A stretch of DNA of 64,000 bases from NCBI GenBank assembly GCA_033002965.1, contig JAURVB010013950.1:62001-126000 (forward strand), read 5' to 3'. Source of the DNA: Piper betle (taxonomy: Eukaryota > Streptophyta > Magnoliopsida > Piperales > Piperaceae). Made by a program: the position numbers and the translations under genes. Positions 11,701 through 22,340 of the stretch are shown piece by piece. A model generated the notes under the pieces. The model worked only from the letters and a program-made list of their open reading frames with translations. It made no database searches and was not told the DNA's origin. Numbering within the stretch: position 1 is the first letter of the stretch; every line of letters begins with the position of its first letter.

Positions 11701-13750
11701 GGGCCCTTTCAGATAAGAATGTATGAGATAGCTTCCTTTAAAAAAATAAAGCTTTTTATCTAGAAAATGAGTTTAAATCCCATGAAAGCACAAGGGACAA
11801 GGGGAAGTTTTATTGATAATAAAAGTGATTTGGCAATTTTTTTTTCTGTATCTTTGTCTTCTCTGCTTTGGTAAGATAAATGAGATGAAGGTGATCAATG
11901 AGGGCATGGACAATCTGGACCTAAGCATTGATATGGTCTACGAGTCTAAGACAGGATTTGTTGATATGTAACAGGATGACGTGGAAGGAAGGACTATGTA
12001 ACCCTGACCTCTAATCTTTAGAAGCAGATGTATAACAAAAAGTGCAGCTTAGTCTTCTCTGCAATTCTTTTTATTTTTTTATTTTTACTTTTCCTTGTCA
12101 GTTTTGTTATTTTAGGCTTCTAGCTATCTTCAGTTGAGCTTTTTTTCTTCCTATGTACATGTCACTCTCAACTGAAAATTTTGAATTCAAAACTCATCGT
12201 GAATAACAACTCTCAACCAACTAGAATTATGAAGCTACATCTGGATACGGTATCAAAATAGACTTTTGAGAATTAAGCTTTTGCAACATAGTGTTCCATA
12301 AGCTCTTTAAATAAAAAAGTCAATCATACGCATTATGAAAGGGCCACATCGTTGATAATAAAGGGGGAGCAATAAATTCATCTTAGCCTTTTTTAAGGCA
12401 AGAGAGAGCAACAACTAAAAAGAAAACAGTTAATCTAATGCTTATGTTATAGCAGTAGTAAAATATGATTACTTGTCAAATATAAGATGAGACTGTGATG
12501 GTGATAACAAAAACCACTTTTTCTGCCCACACACATTGGCAGACCAGCTATAGGATCTGAAAACGTCAGCATGCAGAGGTGTCCAAGAACCTGCAAAAAA
12601 AATTTAGTTCCTTTCAGTTAAAAATAATTTAGAAAAATGTTACATGATAAATAGGAATTACTTAGAGCATTAGGCATTTACAAGGAAAGGGAACATAAAC
12701 TATTATGGCGACGAACCTTTAGGTCCCATGTAGACAAAACGATAGTCAGAGCAGCTTATCTTGTCATTATCAAATTCTTCCTTTGAATAATTACGCACAG
12801 AATGGGTATCATGATACAAGTTGAGCCAATCATCAAGGAAAAAGGATGGAGTAGTGTAAGCTGTATAATGATCATATTCCTGTTTAAAAGATTGTGAATC
12901 TGAGAAACCTATTCGACATGGAGAAACTATGTAACTACATCACAATGTCATCAGCCCGCAAACCATCTTCATAAAATATCAAAAGATAAAACTCATGGTT
13001 ACAATGACACACACCTTAGCAAAATGCCAATCTTTTAAATAAAGAATAGGATGGTCTTTTGTACAGCCATCTTCAGAGCTTTCATGTTCCGAAAAATCAA
13101 TCCAATAACTGATAAACTCTGAAACAGACATTTCCACTCTTTTTTGATCAGTAAACTCCTTACTGCTGCAATCAGCAACCTACAAGCAATGAAAATGACT
13201 TATCCTCTCCTTATTTCTAGCAGCTAGAAGCTGTCTTCATAACATCATATCGCCAAACGGGTACTCACCTTCAATTTTGAAATAATATTAGGGTACACAT
13301 TACCTCATACCATATAACATTAACCAATATTTTTTTTAGCAACTACGAAAGGAGCCATTAGTTCGTATCACCAAATTATATCGAGTAATTAATTACATGA
13401 ACTTCAAATTACAATTATATTATTATCAGACTGAAAGACAAAGCATCACAGCCTAAATCCAACACACCACCAAAGCCAATTGGCACGCTAAATAAAAATT
13501 AGAAAAATTAATGAATTGAAGAAACAACAATCTAAAATACCTGAACTCTAGCATCGCCAAAATGGGTGGAGAAGAAAGGGAGATTGGGTTTGCCTTCATG
13601 GGTGACCCAATCACGGCATGCTCTCCAACCATCCATCAACCCCGTCAACACCACGGGGTCGTTGCGTTGGAGATACGTAGCCACAAACTGGGCATAGCTC
13701 AGTGATTTGCCGTCCACTCTCTCGACCTGCCCTCCGATTTGCAATCCCAT
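8740..13750 (-). CDS. JMJ20: JmjC-domain oxygenase, JMJ20/JMJD4-like
   Basis: Ten exons, in order: 13541-13750, 13015-13179, 12717-12879, 12473-12590, 10546-10662, 10414-10483, 10261-10341, 9656-9712, 9452-9563, 8740-9266. They encode 539 residues with consistent GT-AG splice sites and phases. The protein aligns along its length with Arabidopsis JMJ20 (At5g63080), whose animal relative is JMJD4. The JmjC iron ligands are visible: H186 and D188 in PLHAD, and H303 in SGWYHQV, followed by INHNW. These enzymes are 2-oxoglutarate/Fe(II) oxygenases. JMJ20 has been reported as a histone arginine demethylase promoting seed germination, and JMJD4 as a hydroxylase of the release factor eRF1, so the substrate here is open. 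Two oddities are a 1.8-kb intron 4 and a 39-codon exon 5 between the first ligands and the third, which I do not recall from Arabidopsis. The start is the first ATG of the conserved N-terminus (MGLQIGG). I see no disabling mutation. Confidence 0.93.
11702..12346. mobile_element. Possible MITE in JMJ20-like intron 4
   Basis: The intron holds a segment starting GGCCCTTTCAGATAAGAATG near 11702 and ending with the approximate reverse complement (...CATTATGAAAGGGCC) near 12346. The imperfect inverted termini share GGCCCTTTC and a following GTATGA. I could not find a convincing target duplication, so the limits and class are uncertain; hAT-type is the likeliest. Confidence 0.35.
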
Positions 13751-15116
13751 TCTTCTTCGACGTCGATGTCGATGTCGACGCCGCCCACCGGTTCCAAACT
13801 CCGATTCGAGTGCTCGATTGGAACGGCGGTTTCAGATGGCGGCGAGGGTTCGTTTCGGAGGAGAAAATTTTTACGTAGGCCGCTGATAGGGACGCCAGCG
13901 TAGGAACCATTGTACAAAGAATGGGCAATTGACTCCGATGTTTAAAAACTTAGAACTGAACCCGCTGGAACTACCGATTCATTACTTATTCTGAATTAAT
14001 AAAATAATTAAAATTATATATATATATATATTGGTATAAAAATTAATGTTTCAGAAATAATAAATTAAAAAATAATTTTAAAATAATTTTTTATCAAATT
14101 ATATTTGACAATGAAATAAAATATTTAAAAAAAATTAGATAAACTTTAATGTACTAATTACCATAAATAAGGTGAAACGTGAATACTAAGAAGATTATAT
14201 TTATATTTTGTATATATTATATCTTTATTTATTTCTATAGTTATTAAATATTAAAATATATACAATCGGGTAAAACGGTGATTTATGAACCGTTCAATGA
14301 ATTGGTCAAAATTGATTTGAATTGAGTAATTCAAAGCCCCATTTTAACAATTTAATCTAAAAATAATTTTTTTAATCTTAATAGAGTCAATTTCAATTAG
14401 ATAAATTAGACCGGTTTAAAATGATTCTTGAAACAATACTAAGAACACCCAATGATAACAAGCCGCATGGAGTCGAATTATCAAAAATATTTTTACGAAA
14501 TATCATTAGCCACTAGTTGTGAATGATAAAACGGTAGATGGCGATGTAATGGTAAGCTTGATATATAATTTATACAAGAATTATGTAAGCCCGCGAGGAA
14601 GAAGTAAGAACATTTAATACCACCCCAAGTAAAAATGGAGTCGAAGAGATGACAGAGATACAGATCAATCTGAGAACTCTTAGATAGAAAGCGTGACCTG
14701 CAAATAAAAGGTTAGAAATTTTATTTTATTGACATTCATTCTCATATCTTTCTCACCCGCATCATTTTTTAAAACATACCCATTTATTATTTTATTCATA
14801 CACATGTATTATTTCACTTTTTATTTTCATAATAATAGGCGGATCAGAGCTTGTGAAAGCTCTAGTCAGAAGGGTGTCTTCGGACAACTTTTTCTATTAC
14901 GCCCCAGCCGACTTGTTGCACTCTGTTATGATCTTGAGCACCAGAGGCACACCTCCTCCCCGGGGCTGAATTATTTAAGGAAATAAAAAAAATTTAGCAA
15001 GCAAATTCATTCAAATAGTTCATGAAGGAACAAGTTTGTTTTTGATAAGAGACCCAATTATTTAGATAATCTGTTGGACCATTAAGCGTTCAAAGCATAA
15101 CATTTCTACCCACAAG
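13751..15116. other. Intergenic, upstream of JMJ20-like gene
   Basis: The first ~180 bp (13751-13930) are GC-richer and probably contain the promoter and 5' untranslated region of the JMJ20-like gene. The rest is AT-rich. Around 14870-14970 there is a less AT-rich stretch with open frames that I do not recognise. No other gene was found. Confidence 0.4.
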
Positions 15117-15316
15117 GTTATAGTGCTTCTCCACATCTTCTATGATTTCCCAGAAGCAACTCAACCCTGCGGGGAACTCGGCCAAATCGCCACCGCCGAT
15201 CTCAAACACTCCTTCCTTGAGGCTATCAGGATACACCTTCACTCTTCCCTTCATCAGATACGTAGTCTCCTTTGCTTTGAATGTTCATGGGAATTCGCTC
15301 GGTGAGCCGGTTCACC
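15117..15316 (-). pseudogene. Cupin_3 (DUF861, EutQ-like) protein fragment, broken
   Basis: Reading the minus strand gives EFP-stop-TFKAKETTYLMKG, then RVKVYPDSLKEGVFEIGGG, then DLAEFPAGLSCFWEIIEDVE and KHYN. This is the conserved core of the small plant cupins related to At4g10300 and PTAC18. In the family the position after EFP is tryptophan (SxFPWT). Here it is TGA (tca at 15285-15287 on the plus strand), a simple change from TGG. Upstream, the expected KWG region also reads through a TGA. No start codon or transit peptide was found. The fragment has no introns and ends after HYN, close to where these short proteins normally end. It is a non-functional copy. Confidence 0.75.
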
Positions 15317-15421
15317 TCCAAAAAAGAAAAGGCGTGTACATAAATCATATTAGATTGAGATATGTTGTTTCATAAATAGATAGATTGATCACCAGCAAGT
15401 AATTGTGCCCTGACTTTGGAG

Positions 15422-16333
15422 CCTGGTTGCAGAAATCGGCCGATTCCGTGCGGAATCGGCCGATTTAAATCGGATCGGCGTCGCGCCGATCCGATTTCGG
15501 GGCCGAACGGGCGTCGGCCCCGGAATCGGCCGAGTTCGGCCGATTCCGACCGATTTAAATCGGAATCGGAATCGGCCGATTTAAATCGGAATCGGTTTTT
15601 TTAGGAAATTACCAAAATACCCTAGGTATGATTTTTATTAAATTATTTAAGCATGGGTAAAATGGTAATTTGGATTTTAAAAACCTAAAATCAAACCCGC
15701 TCCCCCGACACCGCCGCCGCTCGTCCGCCCGCCGCCGCCCGGTTTCCGCCTCCGCCGTGCGGCCCCGACTCCGCGCTCGCCGCCGACCGGGCTGCCGACC
15801 TCGCCGCCGACCTCGCAACGTCGCCGCCCACCCGTGGCCGGACCGAATCGGGCACGCACGAATCGCCGCCGACTCCGCCGCCGGCTCCGGGCCGCCGACG
15901 GTTCGTCCGGCCGGGCTGCCGACATCGACCGGGCTGCCGACATCCTCCGACATCGCCGCCGCGAGACTCGCCGCCGACCGGGCCGCCGGTGGCGGCGGGG
16001 GGTAAAAATCGCACGGTGGCATTCTTGTAATTAAAAGTTGACTCGAGTCTAACTCGAGTCAAAAATAATAATTAATTCGAAATAATTTAAAAAAATCTTA
16101 AAAAATATTTAAAAATATCAAAAACTATAATACACAGAATAATATCAAAATAACATCAATACTTAATTTTAATATATTTATATTATAAATTGTCAAATTA
16201 TTATATATAACTGATTAAATTAATTTGGACCGATTCAACTGAACCGATTCCTGGCCGATTCAGACCGATTCCGATTCCGATTCCGATTCACTGGAAAACC
16301 GATTCCGATTCGATTCCGATTTATGCAACCATG
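15422..16333. mobile_element. hAT-like non-autonomous element, TSD ctttggag
   Basis: This 912-bp element is flanked by an exact 8-bp target duplication, ctttggag, at 15414-15421 and 16334-16341. The ends are short inverted repeats (CCTGGTTGCAGAAATCGG and, reversed, CATGGTTGCATAAATCGG). Eight-base duplications and this terminus are typical of the hAT superfamily. The subterminal regions are dense arrays of aatcggccgatt and cgattccgatt words. The core is GC-rich (15690-16005) and is bordered by gactcgagtc palindromes at about 16040. No transposase is encoded. Confidence 0.8.
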
Positions 16334-16633
16334 CTTTGGAGTTGATGATAATTATAATTATTATACTTTTTACCATGACGGATAAAATTGTCAAATGTTA
16401 TTTATATGGTTTAGTTTTAAAGTTGCTGCAATTTATCTCGTAAATCGATATTGACACCCTTTTAGGATTATCCCAAGGAGCAAAACAATATGAAACTACA
16501 ATTTATAATCAGACAACCAAACCAAGATTAGGACCAATGATTTTTTTTAAATCTAAAAAATGATTATGGGAAAAAATGGATCAATCAACGAGCACTTTTC
16601 TTCCGGGAATTAAGCACTTCGTGGGTGAAATCA

Positions 16634-17676
16634 CTGTTGTACGTATCGGCCGATTCTGAGAGGAATCAGCCGATTTGAATCTGATCGGTAGCGTGCCGAT
16701 CCGATTTTGGGGCCGAATTGGTCGGCCCCGAATCGGCGTCCAACTCGGCCGATTTACCCCGATTTCGGCTGAGTTAACTCCGATTCGAAATCGGGAGGAA
16801 TCAGTTTTTGGGGGTAAATTACTAAAATACCCTTAATATGATTTTTATTAAATTATTTAAGCATGGGTAAAATTGAAATTTTGATTTTAAAAACCTAACG
16901 TTAACCGGCTTCGATTTTCCGCCACCGCGCGTCCGCCCTTCGCCGCCGCGTTTTTGCCCTCCGCCGTCCTCCCTAACTCCGGCTTCGCCTCCGATCGGGT
17001 TGCCGACCTCGCTTCCGCCCTTGCAATGTCGCCGCCGACGTGTGGCCGGACTGAATCACCCATGTTAACGCGAGAGCGCCGCCGTCCGTTCCTCCAACAG
17101 GGCCTCCGACCGGGCTGCCGATGTCGCCTCCTCCCTCGCAATCTCGCCTCTGCCCTCACAACCTTACCTCCGACATGCAGCCGGCCGACAACGCAATGGC
17201 CGCGAGACTTGCTGCCAACCAGGCCGCCGACCGATTCGTGTAAAGTTGGATTTTTTAAAATTAAATCTACAAATTATTGGCAATGTTTCACAAAATTAGA
17301 TAATTTAGTAATAATCACTGTATAAAATTGTGCCGAACATTCAGTTTGTGAACTTATGTTAATATCTTATTATTATTATTTGATACAACACAAATGATGA
17401 TATATCAAATGTTATACTTATGATATTGAGGCATTGTGATAATAAATTGTGATGCTCTTTTATATTTGTATTAAATTATAAATTTGTATATTTATGTGCA
17501 AAAATTATATAATTATGTATTTCAGGTATTTATGTTATGAGTTGTCAAATTTTTGTATACGACCAATTTAGACTAATTCAACTGAACCGATTCCTGACCA
17601 ATTTAAATCGATTTCAATTTCGATTCCAACTCCCTCGAAAACCGATTCCGATTCCAATTCCGATTTATGCAACCGT
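16634..17676. mobile_element. hAT-like non-autonomous element, sibling of 15.4 kb copy
   Basis: This 1,043-bp element has the same organisation as its neighbour: a start of gtatcggccgattctgag, an end of ttccgatttatgcaaccg, and the same internal block containing attaaattatttaagcatgggtaaaat followed by a GC-rich core. The flanks are tgaaatca (16626-16633) and tgaaataa (17677-17684), an 8-bp target duplication with one mismatch. It has diverged noticeably from the 15.4-kb copy and lacks that copy's gactcgagtc motifs on the right of the core. No transposase is encoded. Confidence 0.7.
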
Positions 17677-17684
17677 TGAAATAA

Positions 17685-19340
17685 AAATCCTGATGAAAAA
17701 TGAAAATTAAACACAAGTCCCAAAGAAAACAACAACTAGAAAGGTTGAAAGAGGGAGAAACAAAAAACAGAGAGGAGCGTCCTTGGGCTAAGATTTCACA
17801 CTCAGTTGATGAAGTACACAATCAGGAGGGTGCCTCACACTCTTCACTCCCATCTTCTCCGTCGCCATTGGGTAAAGCTGCAATCTGGGAACTGCTCACA
17901 ATTTGTGTAGTTACGCCCTTTGATATAGATACTACTTATTTGCCTACAATGGATATTTTCTTATTTTATTATTTTAACTTAAAAAGGCAGATGTCTTCCA
18001 GTGGAAAAAAATAAGTAGTGACCACGTTGTCCTGTCGGCTTGGGGGAAAGTTCACACACAGTCAATTTAACCATAACAGAATGTTAACCCAAAGCACAAA
18101 TAAAAGTGCTTATAACGTGTCCTGAAAAAAAATTACATGAGAGCTATAAAGCCACTTTACGGTCTTGATTTGAGCCTTAAATGCCTAAGAACTGAGCGGT
18201 TCGAATACATACAAGTGTTAGAAAACTACCAACCACATCATCGATCATACTTCATCTTACTGAATATTTTGATGGATGATACAAAAGTTTCATTTTACAG
18301 TATTCCATTATCCATAATGTAGTAAATGCTTAATGTGAAGCCCCAAAGACATATGCTTTCACAACAAAGCTCTTAATTAAATTTATTAATTTGCGATCAG
18401 GGAATATATTCTTGACAAGTAAAGGTAGGTCATTGTTCGGAGAAGAATAAGTGCCACCTGCTTCAAGCTGCAGAATATAACAAGCAGAACAAGCGTCATA
18501 AAGCAAATTCGTAATACGCAGATCATCGGAGCATATTGTTGACAGAACAAGGAGACTGACAGACAAGTGTTAGAATTGCTTTCTGACTTAGCAACAGCAA
18601 AATTAGAACATGGCAGCATCAAAGTTTTTAACCATGATGACACCAACAGTTGTGCCCCAAGAATAGAAGGTGGAAACTGATAAAAACAAACCAGATATAG
18701 ACGGTAACCGATTTCATAAGAGCTGGCAACACCAATTGATTTCCTCGTGGTGCTCTTCAGCAATTTCATTTCAGATGATCCATTTAGAATGATGCTCCAC
18801 AATGTGAAAAATGAATAATGTATTCCCAAGATCCAATTTGACAAATTGTATTAGAAAGAGGAAATATTCTATTACGGTACGAAGTAGCCAGGTGAACGCT
18901 TGGAAAAGAAAAGAAAAGTAACCAGGCGAGCCTCATTTTCTACGTGCAATAACCATCCTTCCAATAGTTTCGATGGACCATAAGGGCTTGTTGCAAATAA
19001 ACTGATGGCAAGCAACTCTGGAAAAACTCGATTAACACTAGCATTTTATCAAGTCAAACATGTTTTCAACTCAATCCTTCTCCATCATAGGCCATCCATC
19101 GCTCAATGACAATAAAAAGAAGGTGCATCCACGTCATAGAAGGTCACTCAAATGTTAAAAAAGACATAAATTAGGTTCATAGAAGAGCTCTTATAACTTT
19201 GTAAACCACAAGTAAAAACAATTAAGTAGTATTATGCATTCTTTCTGTCTGAAACATACAAAAAGAAAGAACTTTGATGAAAATGTAGAGAACTATAGAA
19301 AGAATGCATATTCAGCCAAGAGGAAGAGGATAATCATACT
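17685..19340. other. No recognisable gene
   Basis: A lysine/glutamate-rich open frame occurs on the plus strand (17700-18014), and two overlapping frames occur on the minus strand (18330-18844). None shows a family I recognise or a plausible splice context. The stretch lies 3' of the SPD1-like pseudogene, where the C-terminal exons of that gene would be expected. I searched it by eye for them and did not find them. Confidence 0.35.
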
Positions 19341-21585
19341 TACCCGATGAGTGACTTAGTAATCCCTTTCCCTCATTTTGATAAGAAAAGGAAACGCTGG
19401 AGAAGCTTTCCTTTCAAGAATGCTTTTCTTAGAGCCACGAGCACGAGCTTCATCATCTACAAGTGTAGCAGTTTCCACTCCCCCCACCTGGACATTATAC
19501 ATGGATGTTAATTTATGTAACAGACAATTTATTATGGATAGATTTTAACTTCTTTAAACCACAATGACATTCATTTAAAATTTTTGAGAAATTAAAATAA
19601 AAGGAAAAAGAACAATAGCAACTTCAATTATAAGAAAAGGCCCATGAACTCTCAACGGATCACATAGTGTGGGATTCTTTATTACATTTTCAAGGCGCTC
19701 CCCGTGTGCAGTCGCAATAAGAACCACACCCCTTCTCATTAGAGCGACAAGCTAAAGCCTCTACTTCAATACCAAGTTCATCACCTATGACAACCTCAGG
19801 CATGTGATTTTCAACGGCTTCAATCATCACCCTATGTTTGCATTGATGGTTCAGGAACCTGCGTTCTCCGAGCACTGCCAATGGCACCATGGGGAACATC
19901 TCCATCTCCTCCTATTTCATTGCTAGTGTCTACAATTACCTATCCCAACTCCAAATTAACTGGCATGGAATGTCAGATATGAGATGGCCATTTACAAGAC
20001 ACACAAGGATTTCCAAAAACTAAGGCACATAAACTAATTAGGAAGTTCATCTAATAAAACGTGTGTCATCTCTCTCATCACAATAGTCTTTCCTCACCAG
20101 GTCTACTACATGAGAAAAGTCAAAAGGGTAAAGCCAAAGGAATTTTAGAAGACAAAAATTATTTTTGCAACCAATTTACGAGCCATAATTTAAATATAAT
20201 GCTGGACAGGCAACAACTATCTTGTAAGAATAGAGTTTGGAAGTTCATTAAAAGTGGCTAACACATGGAAAAATGACATCAAAGAATAGTAGCAAACCAA
20301 TACAATGTGCAATTTGTGTGGCATCTAAAACTCAAAGATGAGAAATTTAATAATTGCATTTGGTTCTGTCAAATCCCAGAAGACAACCATGGGGATTTAT
20401 GTTCCCATAGCTCTGAAAAATGGTCTCCTTGTGTGGTTCAACAACAGTACCTTCCTAAACACAAGATGCTCTCCTTGTAATGTAGGAGATCTCGGACCAT
20501 GTCAACATGACCACTAACTGCTCGCCCAACTCTGCAAGTTAATCCTACTACAAGGCCTTTGCGGCTTCTTATAGCAGGCATTCTGTGTAGAGTTCCTTCA
20601 ATTCCCGCTCTATTGTCACTCCCAAAGTCCCCGACAGCTTTCTGAGCTGCCTCGAGTTCTTCCATAGATACCTGATTGAGCAAAATCGAAAAGCATAAAA
20701 TAGCTAAACATTGATGCATTGGTCAAGATTGACTACTTGGGGAATATTCAAAGTAGATCAGTTACAATGAAGCGATTACAGAGAATACAGAAATAAACTA
20801 GGCACACAGCTAAAAATTGAAACTCTTCAATCTCTAACGCTGCGAAAGTTCTTGATTGCATTGAAATTAATAATTCCTAAGAAGGAAACCCTACCTAAAG
20901 TCAAATCCCTAATATAAAACTCATAATGTAAAAAAAAAAATTAGAGGCTAAAACTCCTTGTATCACACATGTATTATTAGAAGGAATAAAGGAACTAATG
21001 AACTAAACAACACCACACGGTCAATCAAAGTCTGCAAGATCAAAAAGAGAAGCTCTAAAATAAAGTAATTAGACCTCTGTGTTTCACAAATGTTGACCAC
21101 CAGACTGCCCAAGGAAACGTGATTCCGGAAGACGACCCAGGTCCAAGACAGCCTAAGCACAAGACGAGCAACAAAAGTGAAAAATATTTTAGCTGACACC
21201 AGCAATCGACAATCAGCAGCGAGCAATTTCGAAGCCGCAAAAAGAAAGGCTCACCTCCAGTAGCTTATCTCGTTTTGGTTCCGCTCGAAGATTCTCGCGC
21301 AAATCAGGGGGCATAAAACACCCCACAGTTAGAATCATGCAATCATTTTGCAAATAAATATACAAAAAATTAGATAAAAATTATGAAGGCGGAAGAATAA
21401 GTAAGTACTTGGAGTAGGGCGGGGAGGTCATCCTCCACGACAAGAAGTCCATCACCGCCACCCGATGCTCGTGTGGCGGAACAGTAACGCAGAAAAGGAG
21501 AAGCTCTCCTTGAAGTAGGGATGAAGAGGCGGTGGTTGATGTTGGCGAACCAGGTAACTTGAGCGGCTATATGAATTCTCTCCAT
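19341..21585 (-). pseudogene. SPD1/ycf45-like AAA ATPase, decayed
   Basis: Exon remnants, in order: about 21409-21585 (N-terminus ending DDLPALLQ); about 21258-21325 (PPDLRENLRAEPKRDKLLE); about 21080-21175 (LDLGRLPESRF); 20451-20671 (DFGSDNRAGIEGTLHR, then a VGLTCRVGRA core); about 19640-19950 ([19 protein letters not shown], then MIEAVENHMPEVV); about 19341-19490 (DDEARARGSKKSILERK). These are the ordered motifs of the chloroplast P-loop ATPase family that includes SPD1 (At3g10420). It is broken in several ways: TGA at 21084-21086, a frameshift near 19835, a second near 19730, TAA at 19356-19358 in place of the tryptophan of YWVTH, and no exon carrying the Walker A motif that should follow LCLGR. 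The retained introns mean it arose by DNA duplication or decay in place, not reverse transcription. Confidence 0.88.
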
Positions 21586-22340
21586 TCGTTGAGCTCCCTT
21601 AATGGAGAGGCCTATGCACTCATTGAGCGTGTACGCATGCAGTATCTCTGTGGGCTCTTCACCGGTGGTTTGTGGCGGTCAAGGCTGCAAAACTGCTTTG
21701 ACTTGTCTATTGGGGAGGCGGGATTTATTGGACCTTGAAAGGAGACGAGCTTGGTTACAGAAAAAGATATATATGTCATATATATAGTCTTTGGGCAGCG
21801 CTCATGTGCGCTGCCAATTTTGGCCGCCTAATCTAATGGTTTACAATCAGCCCCCTACAATCACGGTGCACCCTCCCACTTTTCAGCCGCTCTAGTCCCT
21901 GCCCTCGCCATCCCCCACTCGCTGGCCGTCCTATGCCCTCGTCCTGCCGGCCGCCCAGCCGTGTTGGCCCTGCCCCAGCCGGCCTCCCTTGCCCCCCGCC
22001 CCGGCCCCTGCCGGCCACCCCCGGCCCCTGCCCGCCGGCCACCCCATGCCCCCGTCCCGCCGGCCGCCCCTACCCCACCCCCACCCGCTGGCCGCCCCTA
22101 CCCCACCCCCCACTCGCCGGCCACCCCATGCCCCCGTCTCGCTGGCTACCCCAGCTCCTACCCCCGCCCCGCAAGCCGCCCTGCCCTCGCCCCGCTGGCC
22201 TCCCCTGCCCTCGCCAGTCGTTGCCCCCACCACCCTGGCCGCACCGCGGCCTCCCCTTCCTGGCCTCGCCTGGCGCTACGGCTCCCCCTGCCCCTGCCCG
22301 ACTAGGTTCAGGTGTCTACCTGCCGACCTCTACCCGTCGG

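Noticed and set aside
18330..18844. Minus-strand frames as 3' exons of the SPD1-like pseudogene
   Set aside because: I compared them with the expected C-terminal continuation and found no matching motifs.
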